A stretch of 34,908 nt of DNA from Marinobacter sp. (GCF_014859525.1 NZ_JACUUB010000031.1:1-34908), one strand, 5' to 3'. Shown: positions 17,301 through 25,749, counted from the stretch's first letter. Numbers and translations: made by a program. The notes: generated by a model not told the origin, from the letters alone.

Positions 17301-17971
17301 GCTGGGCTTACGACATCGGCTACGGTGGCCTGGACCATGCCCTGGCCTCCGGCCAGAACGTCAAGCTGCTGGTGCTGGACACCGAGGTCTATTCCAACAC
17401 CGGCGGCCAGCAATCCAAGGCGACGCCCATGGGCGCAGTCGCCAAGTTCGCCGCCGCCGGCAAGGAAACCCGCAAGAAGGACCTGGGCCTGCTGGCCATG
17501 AGTTACGGCCATGTCTACGTCGCCCAGATTGCCATGCAATCCCACAGCAACCAGGCCAGCAAAGCCCTGCAGGAAGCCGAACGTTTTGATGGCCCCGCCC
17601 TGATCATCGCCCACAGCCCCTGCATTGCCCACGGTTACGATCTGGTGCACTCGCCGGCACAACAGAAGCGGGCGGTGGACAGCTGGGCCTGGCCGCTGTA
17701 TCGCTTTGATCCCCGGCGCACGCACGAGGGGCTGCCGCCCTTGCAGCTGGATTCGGTGCGCCAGAAAGTGCCGATGAAAGCCTATATGCAAGAAGAAGCC
17801 CGCTTCCGCATGCTGGAATTGCGGGACCCGCAGCGTTATGAACAGCTGGCGGCGGCTGCCAGCGATGCCGCCCAAGAGCAGCGCGAGCTGTACCTGCAAC
17901 TGGCGGGTATTCACTTTGAGCCCCACGAACCGTCAGAACCAAAGGACAAGGGAGCAGACCACCATGACTGA
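14378..17971 (+). CDS. nifJ: Pyruvate:ferredoxin (flavodoxin) oxidoreductase
   Basis: A 1197-residue single-chain enzyme that decarboxylates pyruvate to acetyl-CoA and CO2 and reduces ferredoxin or flavodoxin. The order is pyrimidine-binding domain (YRLSETIAIYPITPAS near the N-terminus), transketolase-like domain, a gamma-type domain (FFGLGADGTVSSNK), two 4Fe-4S motifs and the TPP domain. The iron-sulfur cysteines are C692/695/698/702 and C749/752/755/759. The proximal cluster ligands are C822, C825, C850 and about C1082. The TPP site begins GDGWAYDIGYGG at about 973. Full length and all cysteines suggest activity. ATG 14378 is 8 nt after AAGGAG; the GTG at 14372 is too close to it. It overlaps the DHOD-like gene by 8 bp. 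The family is oxygen-sensitive and normally anaerobic. Confidence 0.96.
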   Translation: MAFKTLDGNEAVASVAYRLSETIAIYPITPASVMGEHADDWAALGKPNLWGQVPGVVEMQSEAGAAGAMHGALQAGSLVTTFTASQGLLLMLPNLYKIAGELTPFCMHVAARSLATHALSIFCDHSDVMSARGTGFALLASGSVQEAQDLAAIGHAVTLQSRVPVLHFFDGFRTSHEIAKIVALSDDELMALVPREGIEAHRKRRMTPDHPVLRGTSQNPDAFFQSREASNPFYQAFPDRLESVMARFAEITGRQYQLFDYVGHPQAERVVMLMGSGAECAHETVDWLMGQGEKVGVLKVRLFRPFATDRFLQALPDTVKHLAVLDRTKEPGAQGEPLLLEVSGALMEAWSRGDRPTLPKVIGGRYGLSSREFTPAMVCAVFAQLNEPAPKTRFTVGVRDDVTHLSLAVDSALDIESPKTRRALFFGLGADGTVSSNKASIKILGEGTELFAQGHFVYDSKKSGATTVSHLRFGPLPIRSSYEIRQAQFVAVHAPQFLERFDVLEHAAPGAIVLLNVPWAPDEVWQRLSVEAQRALVERKAHLFVIDAAEVAEKAGLERRINTVMQVCFFALADILPREQAIAHIKESIRQTWGRRGPEVVRRNVEAVDSALVNLHEVPVPGEVTATRHRPLTVPDDAPDFVQKVTRLLMEGQGDKLPVSAFPVDGTWPTGTSQYEKRSIAQEIPIWESDLCVQCNFCAMICPHTAIVSKVFEPEAGKGAPDTFEAVPETHTPELEGLDYRIQVAPEDCTGCGLCVEVCPAKDRTQPKRKAINMRPLEDHREAEATNLAFLRSVPDVPRDRIPRDFKSLPLLIPLFEYSGACAGCGETPYIRLLTQLLGDRLLMANATGCTSIYGGNLPTTPYTVNADGRGPTWNNSLFEDAAELGLGMRMGLNKLVGRARQLLEDMKGSLPAALYRDLTGPCATLDEAAMAARREAVGRLRDWLADQQGPEVKELASLADELCPKSVWVVGGDGWAYDIGYGGLDHALASGQNVKLLVLDTEVYSNTGGQQSKATPMGAVAKFAAAGKETRKKDLGLLAMSYGHVYVAQIAMQSHSNQASKALQEAERFDGPALIIAHSPCIAHGYDLVHSPAQQKRAVDSWAWPLYRFDPRRTHEGLPPLQLDSVRQKVPMKAYMQEEARFRMLELRDPQRYEQLAAAASDAAQEQRELYLQLAGIHFEPHEPSEPKDKGADHHD

Positions 17972-18974
17972 CCTGACCACCCGCTGGCTCGGGCTTAACC
18001 TGCACTCACCGCTGGTGGTGGGTGCCAGCCCGCTCACTGACGACCTGGACGCGCTCAAGGCCTGCGTGGACGCCGGCGCCGGTGCCGTGGTGATGCATTC
18101 GCTGTTCGAGGAACAGTTGGTGGCGGAGCAGATGGCGGCGCATCGGTTTATCGATTCCCGCATCAATACGGACGCCGAGGCTCGCTCGTTCTTTCCGGAA
18201 TCCGACGTGTTTGCCATGGGCTCCAGCAGCTACCTCAAGCGCCTGGAGCAGCTGCAACGTTCGCTGGATGTGCCGGTGATCGCCTCACTCAATGGCGTGT
18301 CCCCCGGCGGCTGGACTCAGCATGCCCGGGAACTGGAACAGGCGGGTGCGGCCGCCATTGAGCTCAACCTGTACGATCTGGCCACGGACCCGTCCGACAC
18401 CGCCACCACCCTGGAGCAGCGTCAGCTTGAGGTGGTGGGCTCAGTGGCCGAGCAGGTCAGCATCCCGGTCAGCGTCAAACTGTCGCCGTTCTATTCGGCT
18501 TTGCCGGCCTTTATTGTCGGCGTGGAAGCGGCCGGCGCCCGGGGGCTGGTGCTGTTCAACCGGTTTTATCAGCCGGCCATGGATCTGGATGAACTGGAAC
18601 TGAGTCGGGAGATAGTGCTGTCGACCAGCGCCGAACTGCCCGTCCGGTTGCACGCCATGGCCATGTTGTTCAATCGCACGGCGTTGGAAATGGCAGCCTC
18701 GGGCGGGGTGCACACGGGTGATGACGCCGCCAAAGCCATCCTGTCCGGTGCCACGGTGGTGCAGGTGGTGTCGGCGCTGTTGGCGGAGGGGCCGTCGGCC
18801 CTGGCCAGAATCACCGATGACATGAATCAGCGCCTGACGACCATGGGTTATACCGCCCTGGCCGAGGCTCGAGGCGCGCTGTCACTGGACAATGCGCCCA
18901 ACGCCCAGATCTGGGAGCGCTTGAATTACGCCCGGCTGTTGCAGGGCTGGCAGTCTTCCCGGAAAACCATCTGA
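17964..18974 (+). CDS. Dihydroorotate dehydrogenase-like flavoprotein
   Basis: A 336-residue TIM-barrel flavoprotein resembling class 1 dihydroorotate dehydrogenase. The sequence begins with the family pattern LGLNLHSPLVVGASPLTDD and has SLNGVSPGGW, KLSPFYSALPAF and FNRFYQPAMDLDELEL. The phosphate-binding segment SGGVHTGDDAAKAILSGA follows, as expected for FMN. Its first 8 bp overlap the end of nifJ and GGGAGC precedes the ATG. Genes of this 'DHOD-like' group occur next to nifJ in many anaerobes, and their reaction is not established to my knowledge. It is more likely an electron-transfer or accessory partner of the oxidoreductase than the pyrimidine enzyme, but this is inference. Confidence 0.87.
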   Translation: MTDLTTRWLGLNLHSPLVVGASPLTDDLDALKACVDAGAGAVVMHSLFEEQLVAEQMAAHRFIDSRINTDAEARSFFPESDVFAMGSSSYLKRLEQLQRSLDVPVIASLNGVSPGGWTQHARELEQAGAAAIELNLYDLATDPSDTATTLEQRQLEVVGSVAEQVSIPVSVKLSPFYSALPAFIVGVEAAGARGLVLFNRFYQPAMDLDELELSREIVLSTSAELPVRLHAMAMLFNRTALEMAASGGVHTGDDAAKAILSGATVVQVVSALLAEGPSALARITDDMNQRLTTMGYTALAEARGALSLDNAPNAQIWERLNYARLLQGWQSSRKTI

Positions 18975-19084
18975 GCGCAAACAAAGGCCCTTCGCTTGGC
19001 GTTTACCGGACCGTCTCATCCAGATCGCGCTGAACGCAGGTCGCCACGGATTCGACTCGGAGTTTCTTTGTGATCGATTAAAAT

Positions 19085-19098
19085 TTGTTCTATTGCAA
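19085..19098 (+). promoter_or_regulatory. FNR/Anr-like operator of the arc operon
   Basis: TTGTTCTATTGCAA resembles the FNR/Anr consensus TTGATnnnnATCAA (7 of 10 fixed bases), with intact outer TTG and CAA. Its centre (19091.5) falls exactly 41.5 bp upstream of the start inferred from the TATACT at 19121-19126, the usual class II activator position. A second, weaker half-matching element (19068-19081) lies upstream. Confidence 0.55.
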
Positions 19099-19120
19099 CT
19101 CCAGAGAAGACTTCTTGAAC

Positions 19121-19126
19121 TATACT
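19121..19126 (+). promoter_or_regulatory. Candidate -10 element of the arc operon
   Basis: TATACT is a strong -10 match. The place for a -35 hexamer (19098-19103) reads poorly, which fits an activator-dependent promoter using the FNR/Anr-like site just upstream. The inferred start near 19133 would give a leader of about 108 nt. That leader contains a small TTCCC-GTAA-GGGAG type hairpin around 19191-19203. Confidence 0.45.
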
Positions 19127-19240
19127 GTTTTCAGGTAGGTCTGAACCAGTGCGCGCCGCGCCTGAGGATGTGTTCAGCCTCTCTTGAGGTTCCCGTAAGG
19201 GAGCTTTCTGCACCATGCGATTAAGGACAGGAGACGCATC

Positions 19241-20689
19241 GTGGCTGAAGACGAAAATCCGTTAGAAAACCCTGAAAACGATCTCGCCTCGCGGTTCCCT
19301 ACCGCTTATACCATTCTTTTCTGCCTGATTGTGCTGATCGCGGCTCTGACTTGGGTGATCCCGGCCGGGCAGTATGAACGGACCATGAATGAAGACGTCG
19401 GCCGTGAAGTCGCCGTGCCTGGCACCTATCAAATCGTCGATCCCAACCCCCAGGGCTTTGTTGAGGTCATGCTGGCCCCAACTGCCGGTTTCTACGATCC
19501 CGACAGTTACGCGGCTAACGCGATCGATGTTGCTCTGTTTGTGTTGTTTCTGGGTGGCTTTCTCGGTGTGATGAATGCAACCGGTGCCATAGATACCGGT
19601 ATACGCAGTGCCATGCGTCATCTGGAAGGCCGTGAAATCTGGATGATTCCTATTCTGATGACGCTGTTTGCCCTGGGTGGCACAACCTATGGCATGGCCG
19701 AGGAAACTCTGGCTTTCTACGCCATTCTGGTGCCCGTCATACTCGCGGCCGGATACGATGCGGTGACCGGTGTTGCCATTATTCTGATCGGTGCCGGGAT
19801 CGGCGTACTGGGCTCTACCATCAATCCCTTTGCCACCGTTATCGCGGCCAACGCTGCAGGCATCCCGTTTACCGACGGTATTGTGCTGCGTTTAATTCTG
19901 CTGATCGGTGGTCTGTTGATCTGTATCGGCTACGTGATGCGGTATGCCCACCGGGTAAAAACCGATCCGTCACGATCGGTGGTCGCCAAGCAATGGGCGG
20001 CGCACAAGAAGCTGTTTCTTCAAAAAGAGGATGGAGAGATCCACAGCGCCGAACTGACCACTACCCAGATTATCGCCCTGATCATTTTTGGCCTCACCTT
20101 CGCTGTGATGATCTGGGGAGTCTCCTCACAGGATTGGTGGATGGCCCAGATGGGCTCCCTGTTCTTTGGTGCCGCCATTGTGATCGGCGTCATTGCCCGC
20201 CTTGGTGAAAAGAAGCTGACCGGCAGTTTTGTTGATGGCGCCCGTGATCTGCTCGGGGTTGCCCTGGTGGTCGGCCTGGCCCGCGGCATTGTGGTGATCA
20301 TGGAGCAGGGCATGATTGCCGATACCATCCTGCACAGCGCCGAAACCTCGCTGGGTGGCCTGCCGGAGCTGGCGTTCATCAACCTGATGTTCTGGATTGA
20401 AGTTGGCATGAGCTTCTTTGTGCCCTCGTCCTCCGGGCTGGCGGTGCTGTCCATGCCGATCCTGGCACCGCTGGCGGACTTTGCCAACGTCGGGCGAGAT
20501 CTGGTGGTGACCGCCTACCAGGCTGCCAATGGCCTGGTCAATCTGATCAACCCCACCTTTGCGGTTGTGGTTGGCGGGCTGGCCATCGGGCGGGTGTCCT
20601 ACGATCGCTGGCTGGCGTTTATCTGGCCCTTGCTGCTCATCCTGATCGTTTTTATCACCGTGATCATCAGTGTTGGCACTATGCTCTAA
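19241..20689 (+). CDS. YfcC-family carrier, probable arginine/ornithine exchanger
   Basis: A 482-residue membrane protein with about 12 hydrophobic helices, of the YfcC/DcuC-like group of the IT superfamily. Recognisable blocks are [60 protein letters not shown] and [15 protein letters not shown]. It occupies the arcD position directly before arcA. The likely task is therefore uptake of arginine in exchange for ornithine, though it is not the APC-type ArcD of Pseudomonas. GTG 19241 is the start, 7 nt after CAGGAGA; the next part ([14 protein letters not shown]) is a short acidic leader. The gene follows a promoter with an FNR/Anr-like site and precedes arcA by 23 bp. Confidence 0.88.
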   Translation: MAEDENPLENPENDLASRFPTAYTILFCLIVLIAALTWVIPAGQYERTMNEDVGREVAVPGTYQIVDPNPQGFVEVMLAPTAGFYDPDSYAANAIDVALFVLFLGGFLGVMNATGAIDTGIRSAMRHLEGREIWMIPILMTLFALGGTTYGMAEETLAFYAILVPVILAAGYDAVTGVAIILIGAGIGVLGSTINPFATVIAANAAGIPFTDGIVLRLILLIGGLLICIGYVMRYAHRVKTDPSRSVVAKQWAAHKKLFLQKEDGEIHSAELTTTQIIALIIFGLTFAVMIWGVSSQDWWMAQMGSLFFGAAIVIGVIARLGEKKLTGSFVDGARDLLGVALVVGLARGIVVIMEQGMIADTILHSAETSLGGLPELAFINLMFWIEVGMSFFVPSSSGLAVLSMPILAPLADFANVGRDLVVTAYQAANGLVNLINPTFAVVVGGLAIGRVSYDRWLAFIWPLLLILIVFITVIISVGTML

Positions 20690-20712
20690 ACCCGGACAAA
20701 AGGAGTTTTGTC

Positions 20713-21942
20713 ATGTCTGAACAAATGCTTGGAGTGCATTCTGAAACAGGTACCCTGCGCCAGGTCATTGTCTGCCGGCCCGGCCTTGCCCACCGGCGAT
20801 TAACGCCGTCGAACTGCGATGCGCTGCTGTTTGATGACGTGTTCTGGGTAAAACAGGCACAGAAAGATCATGACGTGTTTGCCGCTATCATGCGGGGCCG
20901 GGGTGTCGAGGTTTTGGATGTCAACGAGTTGCTGACGGAAACCCTGGCGATTGCCGAGGGCCGGGCCTGGATTCTCGATCACCGGATTAACTGGAACCAC
21001 ATCGGCGTGGGTATGGTATCGGATCTGCGAGCCTGGATGGACGAGCTGCCAGATAAGGAACTCGCCGAATTCCTGATTGGTGGTCTGGAGGTGGGGGATC
21101 TGCCTTTCGATCCCGTCGGCCTGTTCGGCAACCATCTGGGACGCTTCGGATTCGTATTGCCACCACTGCCCAACTTCCTGTTCACCCGGGATAACAGCGC
21201 CTGGGTGTATGGCGGGGTCACCCTGAACCCCATGTTCTGGGTTGCCCGCAAGCCCGAAACCCTCCTGATGGCGGCGATCTACAGGTTCCACCCGAAATTT
21301 GCCGGCAAGGTGAACGTGCACTGGGGCGATCCGCTGGAAGATCATGGCCTGGCCACCCTGGAGGGCGGGGACATCATGCCTCTGGGCAATCGCGCGGTGT
21401 TGGTGGGCATGGGCGAGCGATCCTCGCCCCAAGCCATCGGTCAGCTGTCAAAAGCCCTGTTTGATAGCGGCATGGTGGATCGGGTGATTGCCTGCCAGTT
21501 ACCGAAATCCCGGTCCGCCATGCATCTGGATACGGTCTTTACCTTCTGTGGTGGCAACGTGGTCACTGCCTTCAAAGAGGTAGCCGATGCGGTGATCTGC
21601 TATGACCTGCGCCCCGGTGAGGGGGCCAAAACCCTGGCCTTCAATCAGGACGCCCGGCACCTGTTTGAGGTGGTCGCGGAGATTCTCGGCTACCCGGTCC
21701 TGGAGGTTGTGCCAACCGGTGGCGACACTCCGGAAGAGCGCGAGCGGGAACAGTGGAACGACGGCAACAATGTGCTGGCCCTGAGCCCCGGAGTGGTTAT
21801 CGGTTATGACCGCAACGACGATACCAACGCCGCCCTCTCGGCTGCCGGTATTGAGGTTCTGGCAATACCCGGTGCCGAGCTGGGTCGGGGTCGGGGCGGT
21901 GGTCGCTGCATGAGCTGCCCAACCATCAGGGATGCGGTCTGA
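20713..21942 (+). CDS. arcA: Arginine deiminase
   Basis: A 409-residue cytoplasmic enzyme that hydrolyses arginine to citrulline and ammonia, the first step of the arginine deiminase pathway. Catalytic features are visible: His271 in [11 protein letters not shown], the nucleophile Cys399 in the C-terminal GGGRCMSCP motif, and the substrate loop [12 protein letters not shown]. Length is close to the 418-residue Pseudomonas protein. A strong AAGGAG precedes the ATG. It is the second gene of the carrier-arcA-arcB-arcC operon. Confidence 0.97.
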   Translation: MSEQMLGVHSETGTLRQVIVCRPGLAHRRLTPSNCDALLFDDVFWVKQAQKDHDVFAAIMRGRGVEVLDVNELLTETLAIAEGRAWILDHRINWNHIGVGMVSDLRAWMDELPDKELAEFLIGGLEVGDLPFDPVGLFGNHLGRFGFVLPPLPNFLFTRDNSAWVYGGVTLNPMFWVARKPETLLMAAIYRFHPKFAGKVNVHWGDPLEDHGLATLEGGDIMPLGNRAVLVGMGERSSPQAIGQLSKALFDSGMVDRVIACQLPKSRSAMHLDTVFTFCGGNVVTAFKEVADAVICYDLRPGEGAKTLAFNQDARHLFEVVAEILGYPVLEVVPTGGDTPEEREREQWNDGNNVLALSPGVVIGYDRNDDTNAALSAAGIEVLAIPGAELGRGRGGGRCMSCPTIRDAV

Positions 21943-21960
21943 CCGCCAAGGAGAAAGGTT

Positions 21961-22962
21961 ATGGCATTCAATCTCAAGAACCGGCATTTTCTCACCCTGC
22001 GGGATTTTAGCCCTAAGGAAATCGCCTTTTTGCTGAAGCTGTCCGCAGATCTGAAAACCGCCAAGTACACCGGCACTGAAGTGCCGAAACTCGAGGGTAA
22101 GGACATTGCCCTGATCTTCGAGAAAAACTCCACGCGCACCCGGGTCGGCTTTGAAGTTGCCGCCTTCGACCAGGGAGCTCGGGTGACCTACCTGGGGCCC
22201 ACCGGCACGCACATCGGCCACAAAGAATCGGTGAAGGATACAGCTCGGGTTCTTGGCCGGGTCTACGATGCCATCGAGTACCGGGGATTCGGACAATCCG
22301 TTGTGGAGGAACTGGCACGGTATGCCGGCGTGCCGGTCTACAACGGCCTCACTAACGAATTCCATCCCACCCAGATACTGGCAGACTTACTGACCATGCA
22401 AGAGCATGTGGAAAAACCGCTGCGGGAGGTGGCCTATGTCTTTATTGGCGATGCCGCCAACAACATGGGTGATAGCTTGCTGATCGGCGGTGCCAAGATG
22501 GGCATGGACGTGCGTTTGTGTGCACCGAAGGCCTGCTGGCCGGGTCAGGCCATACAGGACGAGGCCCAGGCCCTGGCGGCTGAAACCGGCGCCCGCATCA
22601 CCATCACCGACGACGTTGATGCCGCCGTTGCGGGTGTTGATTTCGTGTATACCGATGTCTGGGTCTCGATGGGCGAGCCGAAAGAGAAGTGGGCCGAGCG
22701 CATCAAGCTGCTGATGCCCTATCAGGTCAATGCGGCCCTGATGGCAAAAACCGGCAACCCTCGGGTGCGGTTCATGCACTGTCTGCCCGCCTTTCACAAC
22801 ACCGAAACCGTGGTAGGGAAGGAGATTCAGGAGACCCATGGCATCGACGCCATGGAGGTGACTGAAGACGTGTTTGAAAGCCCCGCGTCCATTGTTTTTG
22901 ATCAGGCCGAGAACCGGATGCACACCATCAAGGCTGTCCTCGTTGCGACCCTGGGAGGCTGA
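21961..22962 (+). CDS. arcB: Ornithine carbamoyltransferase, catabolic context
   Basis: A 333-residue transferase that here converts citrulline and phosphate to ornithine and carbamoyl phosphate. The carbamoyl-phosphate site STRT (57-60) and the ornithine site HCLP (273-276) are present, with [13 protein letters not shown] between them. Sequence alone does not separate catabolic ArcB from anabolic ArgF. The call rests on its place 18 bp after arcA and 1 bp before arcC. Confidence 0.95.
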   Translation: MAFNLKNRHFLTLRDFSPKEIAFLLKLSADLKTAKYTGTEVPKLEGKDIALIFEKNSTRTRVGFEVAAFDQGARVTYLGPTGTHIGHKESVKDTARVLGRVYDAIEYRGFGQSVVEELARYAGVPVYNGLTNEFHPTQILADLLTMQEHVEKPLREVAYVFIGDAANNMGDSLLIGGAKMGMDVRLCAPKACWPGQAIQDEAQALAAETGARITITDDVDAAVAGVDFVYTDVWVSMGEPKEKWAERIKLLMPYQVNAALMAKTGNPRVRFMHCLPAFHNTETVVGKEIQETHGIDAMEVTEDVFESPASIVFDQAENRMHTIKAVLVATLGG

Positions 22963-22963
22963 C

Positions 22964-23893
22964 ATGCTGGTGGTGGCAGCTTTGGGTGGGAACGCCCTTC
23001 TGAAACGCGGAGAACCCCTGACGGCAGAGGTCCAGCGCAAAAACGTGAAAACGGCGGCACGGTCGCTGGCGGATGTCGTCCGGACCGGACACGACCTGGT
23101 TGTCACCCACGGCAATGGGCCGCAGGTGGGCCTGCTGGCACTGCAGGGCGCGTCCTACAAGCCGGATGAGGCCTACCCGCTGGATGTCCTGGGTGCGGAA
23201 ACCGAGGGCATGATCGGCTACATGATCGAGCAGGAACTGGAAAATGCGCTTGGGCATGACCGTCCGGTCGCGACCCTGCTGACACAAGTGGTGGTAGACC
23301 CCAAGGACCCTGCGTTTGAAAAACCGACTAAGTTCGTGGGGCCCGTCTATGACCGCGAGGAGGCGGAACGCCGGGCCGCCGGAGCGGGCTGGAGTATCGC
23401 GCCGGACGGTCAACACTGGCGCCGGGTGGTGCCCTCCCCGAAGCCTCAGGAAATACCGGACATGCGGGTACTGAAGTTATTGCTCGATCAGGGCGTGGTC
23501 GTGGTGTGTGCCGGCGGTGGTGGAATACCGGTGATGCGCCGGGAAGACGGCAGCCTGATGGGCGTTGAAGCGGTCATCGATAAAGACGCCGCCAGTGCGT
23601 TACTGGCCAGGCAACTGGGGGCGGACGCGTTGCTCCTGTTAACGGATGTGGATGCCGTTTACCAGGGTTTTGGTACCGACCAGTCGATGCCGCTTTCCGA
23701 ACTGACCGTGGCCGAGGCGAGGGCACTGGAGTTGCCCGCGGGCTCCATGGGTCCAAAACTCCAGGCGGCCTGCGATTTCGCCGCGTCCGGAGGAATCAGC
23801 GGTATCGGCCGGTTGCAGGACGCGGTAGCCATTCTTGAAGGATCGGCGGGCACTCGCGTGTCGGCCGGTTTCCAGCACCAGCGTGGCCTGTGA
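22964..23893 (+). CDS. arcC: Carbamate kinase
   Basis: A 309-residue amino-acid-kinase-fold enzyme that makes ATP from carbamoyl phosphate and ADP, the energy-yielding last step of the pathway. It shows [12 protein letters not shown] at the N-terminus, [41 protein letters not shown] with [10 protein letters not shown], and [13 protein letters not shown]. The ATG lies one base after the arcB stop and follows GGGAGG, so translation is tightly linked. The family normally ends close to the GTRVS motif. Here about nine further residues (AGFQHQRGL) run into the intergenic region. Confidence 0.96.
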   Translation: MLVVAALGGNALLKRGEPLTAEVQRKNVKTAARSLADVVRTGHDLVVTHGNGPQVGLLALQGASYKPDEAYPLDVLGAETEGMIGYMIEQELENALGHDRPVATLLTQVVVDPKDPAFEKPTKFVGPVYDREEAERRAAGAGWSIAPDGQHWRRVVPSPKPQEIPDMRVLKLLLDQGVVVVCAGGGGIPVMRREDGSLMGVEAVIDKDAASALLARQLGADALLLLTDVDAVYQGFGTDQSMPLSELTVAEARALELPAGSMGPKLQAACDFAASGGISGIGRLQDAVAILEGSAGTRVSAGFQHQRGL

Positions 23894-23997
23894 CGGGGCA
23901 ACCAGAAATACCACCAGCACCGGCAGCCAGCAGCCATGGCGTCAAAAGCAGCCTGACCCGATGGCGTTCCAGTGCCGCTTTCATTCAGCGCAACCGC

Positions 23998-24402
23998 TCA
24001 GTTGCCTTGCGCCGGCACTTCCCGAATGCGGCCATGCTCATCAATGGCCACGTACACAAACAGCCCTTCGGTCACCTTGCGGGGAGTTTTGGCGGTACGG
24101 TCCAGGGTCCAGACCTCCACATTGATCTTCATCGAGCTGCGGCCGATGTCGACCAGCTCGCAGTAGCAGCTGACCTGCGAGCCAACCCGCAGGGGCGACA
24201 GGAATTCCATCCGGTCCATGGCGACGGTGGCGTTGCGGCCCAGGGAAACACGCCCGGCCATAGTGGCGGCGGCAATGTCCATCTGTTTGACCAGCCAGCC
24301 CGCGAACACGTCGCCGTTGGCGTTGGTGTCTGAGGGTAGCGGAATAATCTGCAGCGTCAGTTCGCCGCGAGGACTGGGTTTGTCGTCATCGTATGCCGTC
24401 AT
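23998..24402 (-). CDS. yciA: Acyl-CoA thioesterase, YciA-like hotdog protein
   Basis: A 134-residue hotdog-fold thioesterase that hydrolyses acyl-CoA to free acid and CoA. It matches YciA through DTNANGDVFAGWLVKQMDIA (containing the catalytic Asn/Asp region), AMDRMEFLSPLRVGS and INVEVWTLD, and it ends with FVYVAIDEHGRIREVP. The ATG at 24402 is used because the upstream 28 residues do not belong to the family, whose members begin a few residues before the GELTLQIIPLPSDTN segment. It is divergent from pstS and convergent with arcC. Confidence 0.9.
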   Translation of the reverse strand: MTAYDDDKPSPRGELTLQIIPLPSDTNANGDVFAGWLVKQMDIAAATMAGRVSLGRNATVAMDRMEFLSPLRVGSQVSCYCELVDIGRSSMKINVEVWTLDRTAKTPRKVTEGLFVYVAIDEHGRIREVPAQGN

Positions 24403-24505
24403 GAAAGTCGCCCGTAATAAAAGCTTGTGATTTATTTTACCTGCATGGTAGCGGGCTGGCCGCGGTCTGCAAGAAAATTTGAACAAAGCGTCGACATTTC
24501 AAATG

Positions 24506-24539
24506 CTGTAACAAAGTTGTCACAGAGCCCCATTAGCAT
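24506..24539 (+). promoter_or_regulatory. PHO box and -10 element upstream of pstS
   Basis: CTGTAACAAAGTTGTCACA (24506-24524) closely matches the PhoB box, two 7-bp direct repeats (CTGTAAC, TTGTCAC) with a 4-bp A-rich spacer. A -10-like TAGCAT (24534-24539) follows 9 bp later, the expected geometry when PhoB replaces a -35 element. It lies about 75 bp before the pstS start. Confidence 0.8.
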
Positions 24540-24599
24540 TCACTCATCGGTAAAGCAGATCCATACACAACGTCCACCGATAAATGGAGACTTAACGTG

Positions 24600-25649
24600 A
24601 TGAAACTGAAAGCAGCTTTTGCCTCTGTTGCCCTGGCGGGTAGCATTGCGGCGGTATCCACACCGGCCATGGCCCGCGACACGATCAGCATCGTGGGTTC
24701 CTCTACCGTTTATCCTTTTGCAACCGTGGTTGCAGAGCGTTTTGGCCGTAACACCGACTTCCCAACCCCGCGAATGGAATCGACCGGTTCTGGCGGTGGT
24801 TTAAGCATTTTCTGTCAAGGTATCGGCACCCAGCATCCTGACATTACCAACTCCTCTCGCCCGATCAAAAAGAGTGAATTTGACCTCTGCAAATCCAATG
24901 GCGTAGAGGATATTGTAGAAGTGCGTATCGGCAGCGACGGTATCGTGATTGCGCAGTCTGCACAGAACGAGGCGCTTGACCTGAATCTTGAGCAGATTTT
25001 CCTTGCTCTGGCGAAAGAGGTACCGGACCCCAGTGGTGCCGAAAAGTTGGTTCCGAATCCGTACAATAAGTGGAGCGATATCAGCTCCGACCTTCCGGAT
25101 GTGGCGATTGCAGTCATGGGGCCGCCCCCGACTTCTGGCACTCGTGATGCCTTCGTTGAAATTGCGATGGAAGGTGGCTGTTCGGTTTACCCCTTCATCA
25201 AGGCAATGCCCAGGAACGATTTTCGGGCGACTTGTCGTAGTATCCGCGAGGATGGCCCGTTCATCGATGCCGGTGAAAACGATAACCTGATTGTCCAGCG
25301 TTTGTCCCGGGATACCGGTACCTACGGGATTTTCGGCTACAGCTACCTGGCTGAAAACCGCAACGTTATCCAGGCCGTTACCGTTGACGGTGTAGAGCCG
25401 ACCCCAGAAACCGTTGGCAGCGATGAATACCCGGTAGCGCGGTCACTGTTCTTCTACGTCAAGAAAGCCCACGTGGGTGTGGTGCCCGGTATTCAGGAAT
25501 ACATTGCGGAGTTCACCAGCGAAGCCGCCTGGGGTGATAATGGCTACATGGTAGACGTTGGTCTGATCCCGATGCCTCGCGCTAACCGGATGGAAGTGGC
25601 CAAGCGAGTCAAGGAACTGACTCCGATGACGGCTGCTGACTTTAAGTAA
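24600..25649 (+). CDS. pstS: Phosphate ABC transporter, periplasmic binding protein
   Basis: A 349-residue periplasmic phosphate receptor. A Sec signal peptide is plain: basic MKLK, hydrophobic core, and the site AMA before residue 26. The mature protein begins RDTISIVGSSTVYPF, the phosphate-binding loop of the family, followed by STGSGGGLSIF and TSGTRDAF. It ends in GLIPMPRANR. ATG 24600 is 9 nt after GGAGA; a GTG one codon upstream is less likely. It is the first gene of the pst operon, behind a PHO box, and is separated from pstC by 100 bp holding a strong hairpin. That fits the usual excess of binding protein over permease. Confidence 0.95.
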   Translation: MKLKAAFASVALAGSIAAVSTPAMARDTISIVGSSTVYPFATVVAERFGRNTDFPTPRMESTGSGGGLSIFCQGIGTQHPDITNSSRPIKKSEFDLCKSNGVEDIVEVRIGSDGIVIAQSAQNEALDLNLEQIFLALAKEVPDPSGAEKLVPNPYNKWSDISSDLPDVAIAVMGPPPTSGTRDAFVEIAMEGGCSVYPFIKAMPRNDFRATCRSIREDGPFIDAGENDNLIVQRLSRDTGTYGIFGYSYLAENRNVIQAVTVDGVEPTPETVGSDEYPVARSLFFYVKKAHVGVVPGIQEYIAEFTSEAAWGDNGYMVDVGLIPMPRANRMEVAKRVKELTPMTAADFK

Positions 25650-25671
25650 GATACGTTGAAGAGATGTAAAA

Positions 25672-25699
25672 GAAACGCGAGCCCAGGTGCTCGCGTTTC
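25672..25699 (+). terminator. pstS-pstC intercistronic hairpin
   Basis: GAAACGCGAGC (25672-25682) and GCTCGCGTTTC (25689-25699) form a perfect 11-bp stem with a 6-nt loop. The T-rich part sits inside the right arm and is followed by GCATG, so it is at best a partial terminator. It more likely stabilises the pstS message 3' end and lowers expression of the permease genes. Confidence 0.7.
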
Positions 25700-25749
25700 G
25701 CATGTCAGACAGAAACAGACTTTATTCACACCACGAAGCAGAGAACGTT

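Noticed and set aside
16271-17926. 551-codon open frame antisense to nifJ
   Set aside because: It lies entirely opposite a fully conserved gene and its product is rich in His, Gln, Gly and Arg with no recognisable motif; it is a by-product of GC-rich codon bias.
19016-19216. 66-codon minus-strand frame in the nifJ/arc intergenic region
   Set aside because: It would overlap the promoter elements of the arc operon, lacks a convincing ribosome site and resembles no known protein.
23894-23997. Terminator between arcC and yciA
   Set aside because: No stem of useful length with a T-run could be found on either strand.
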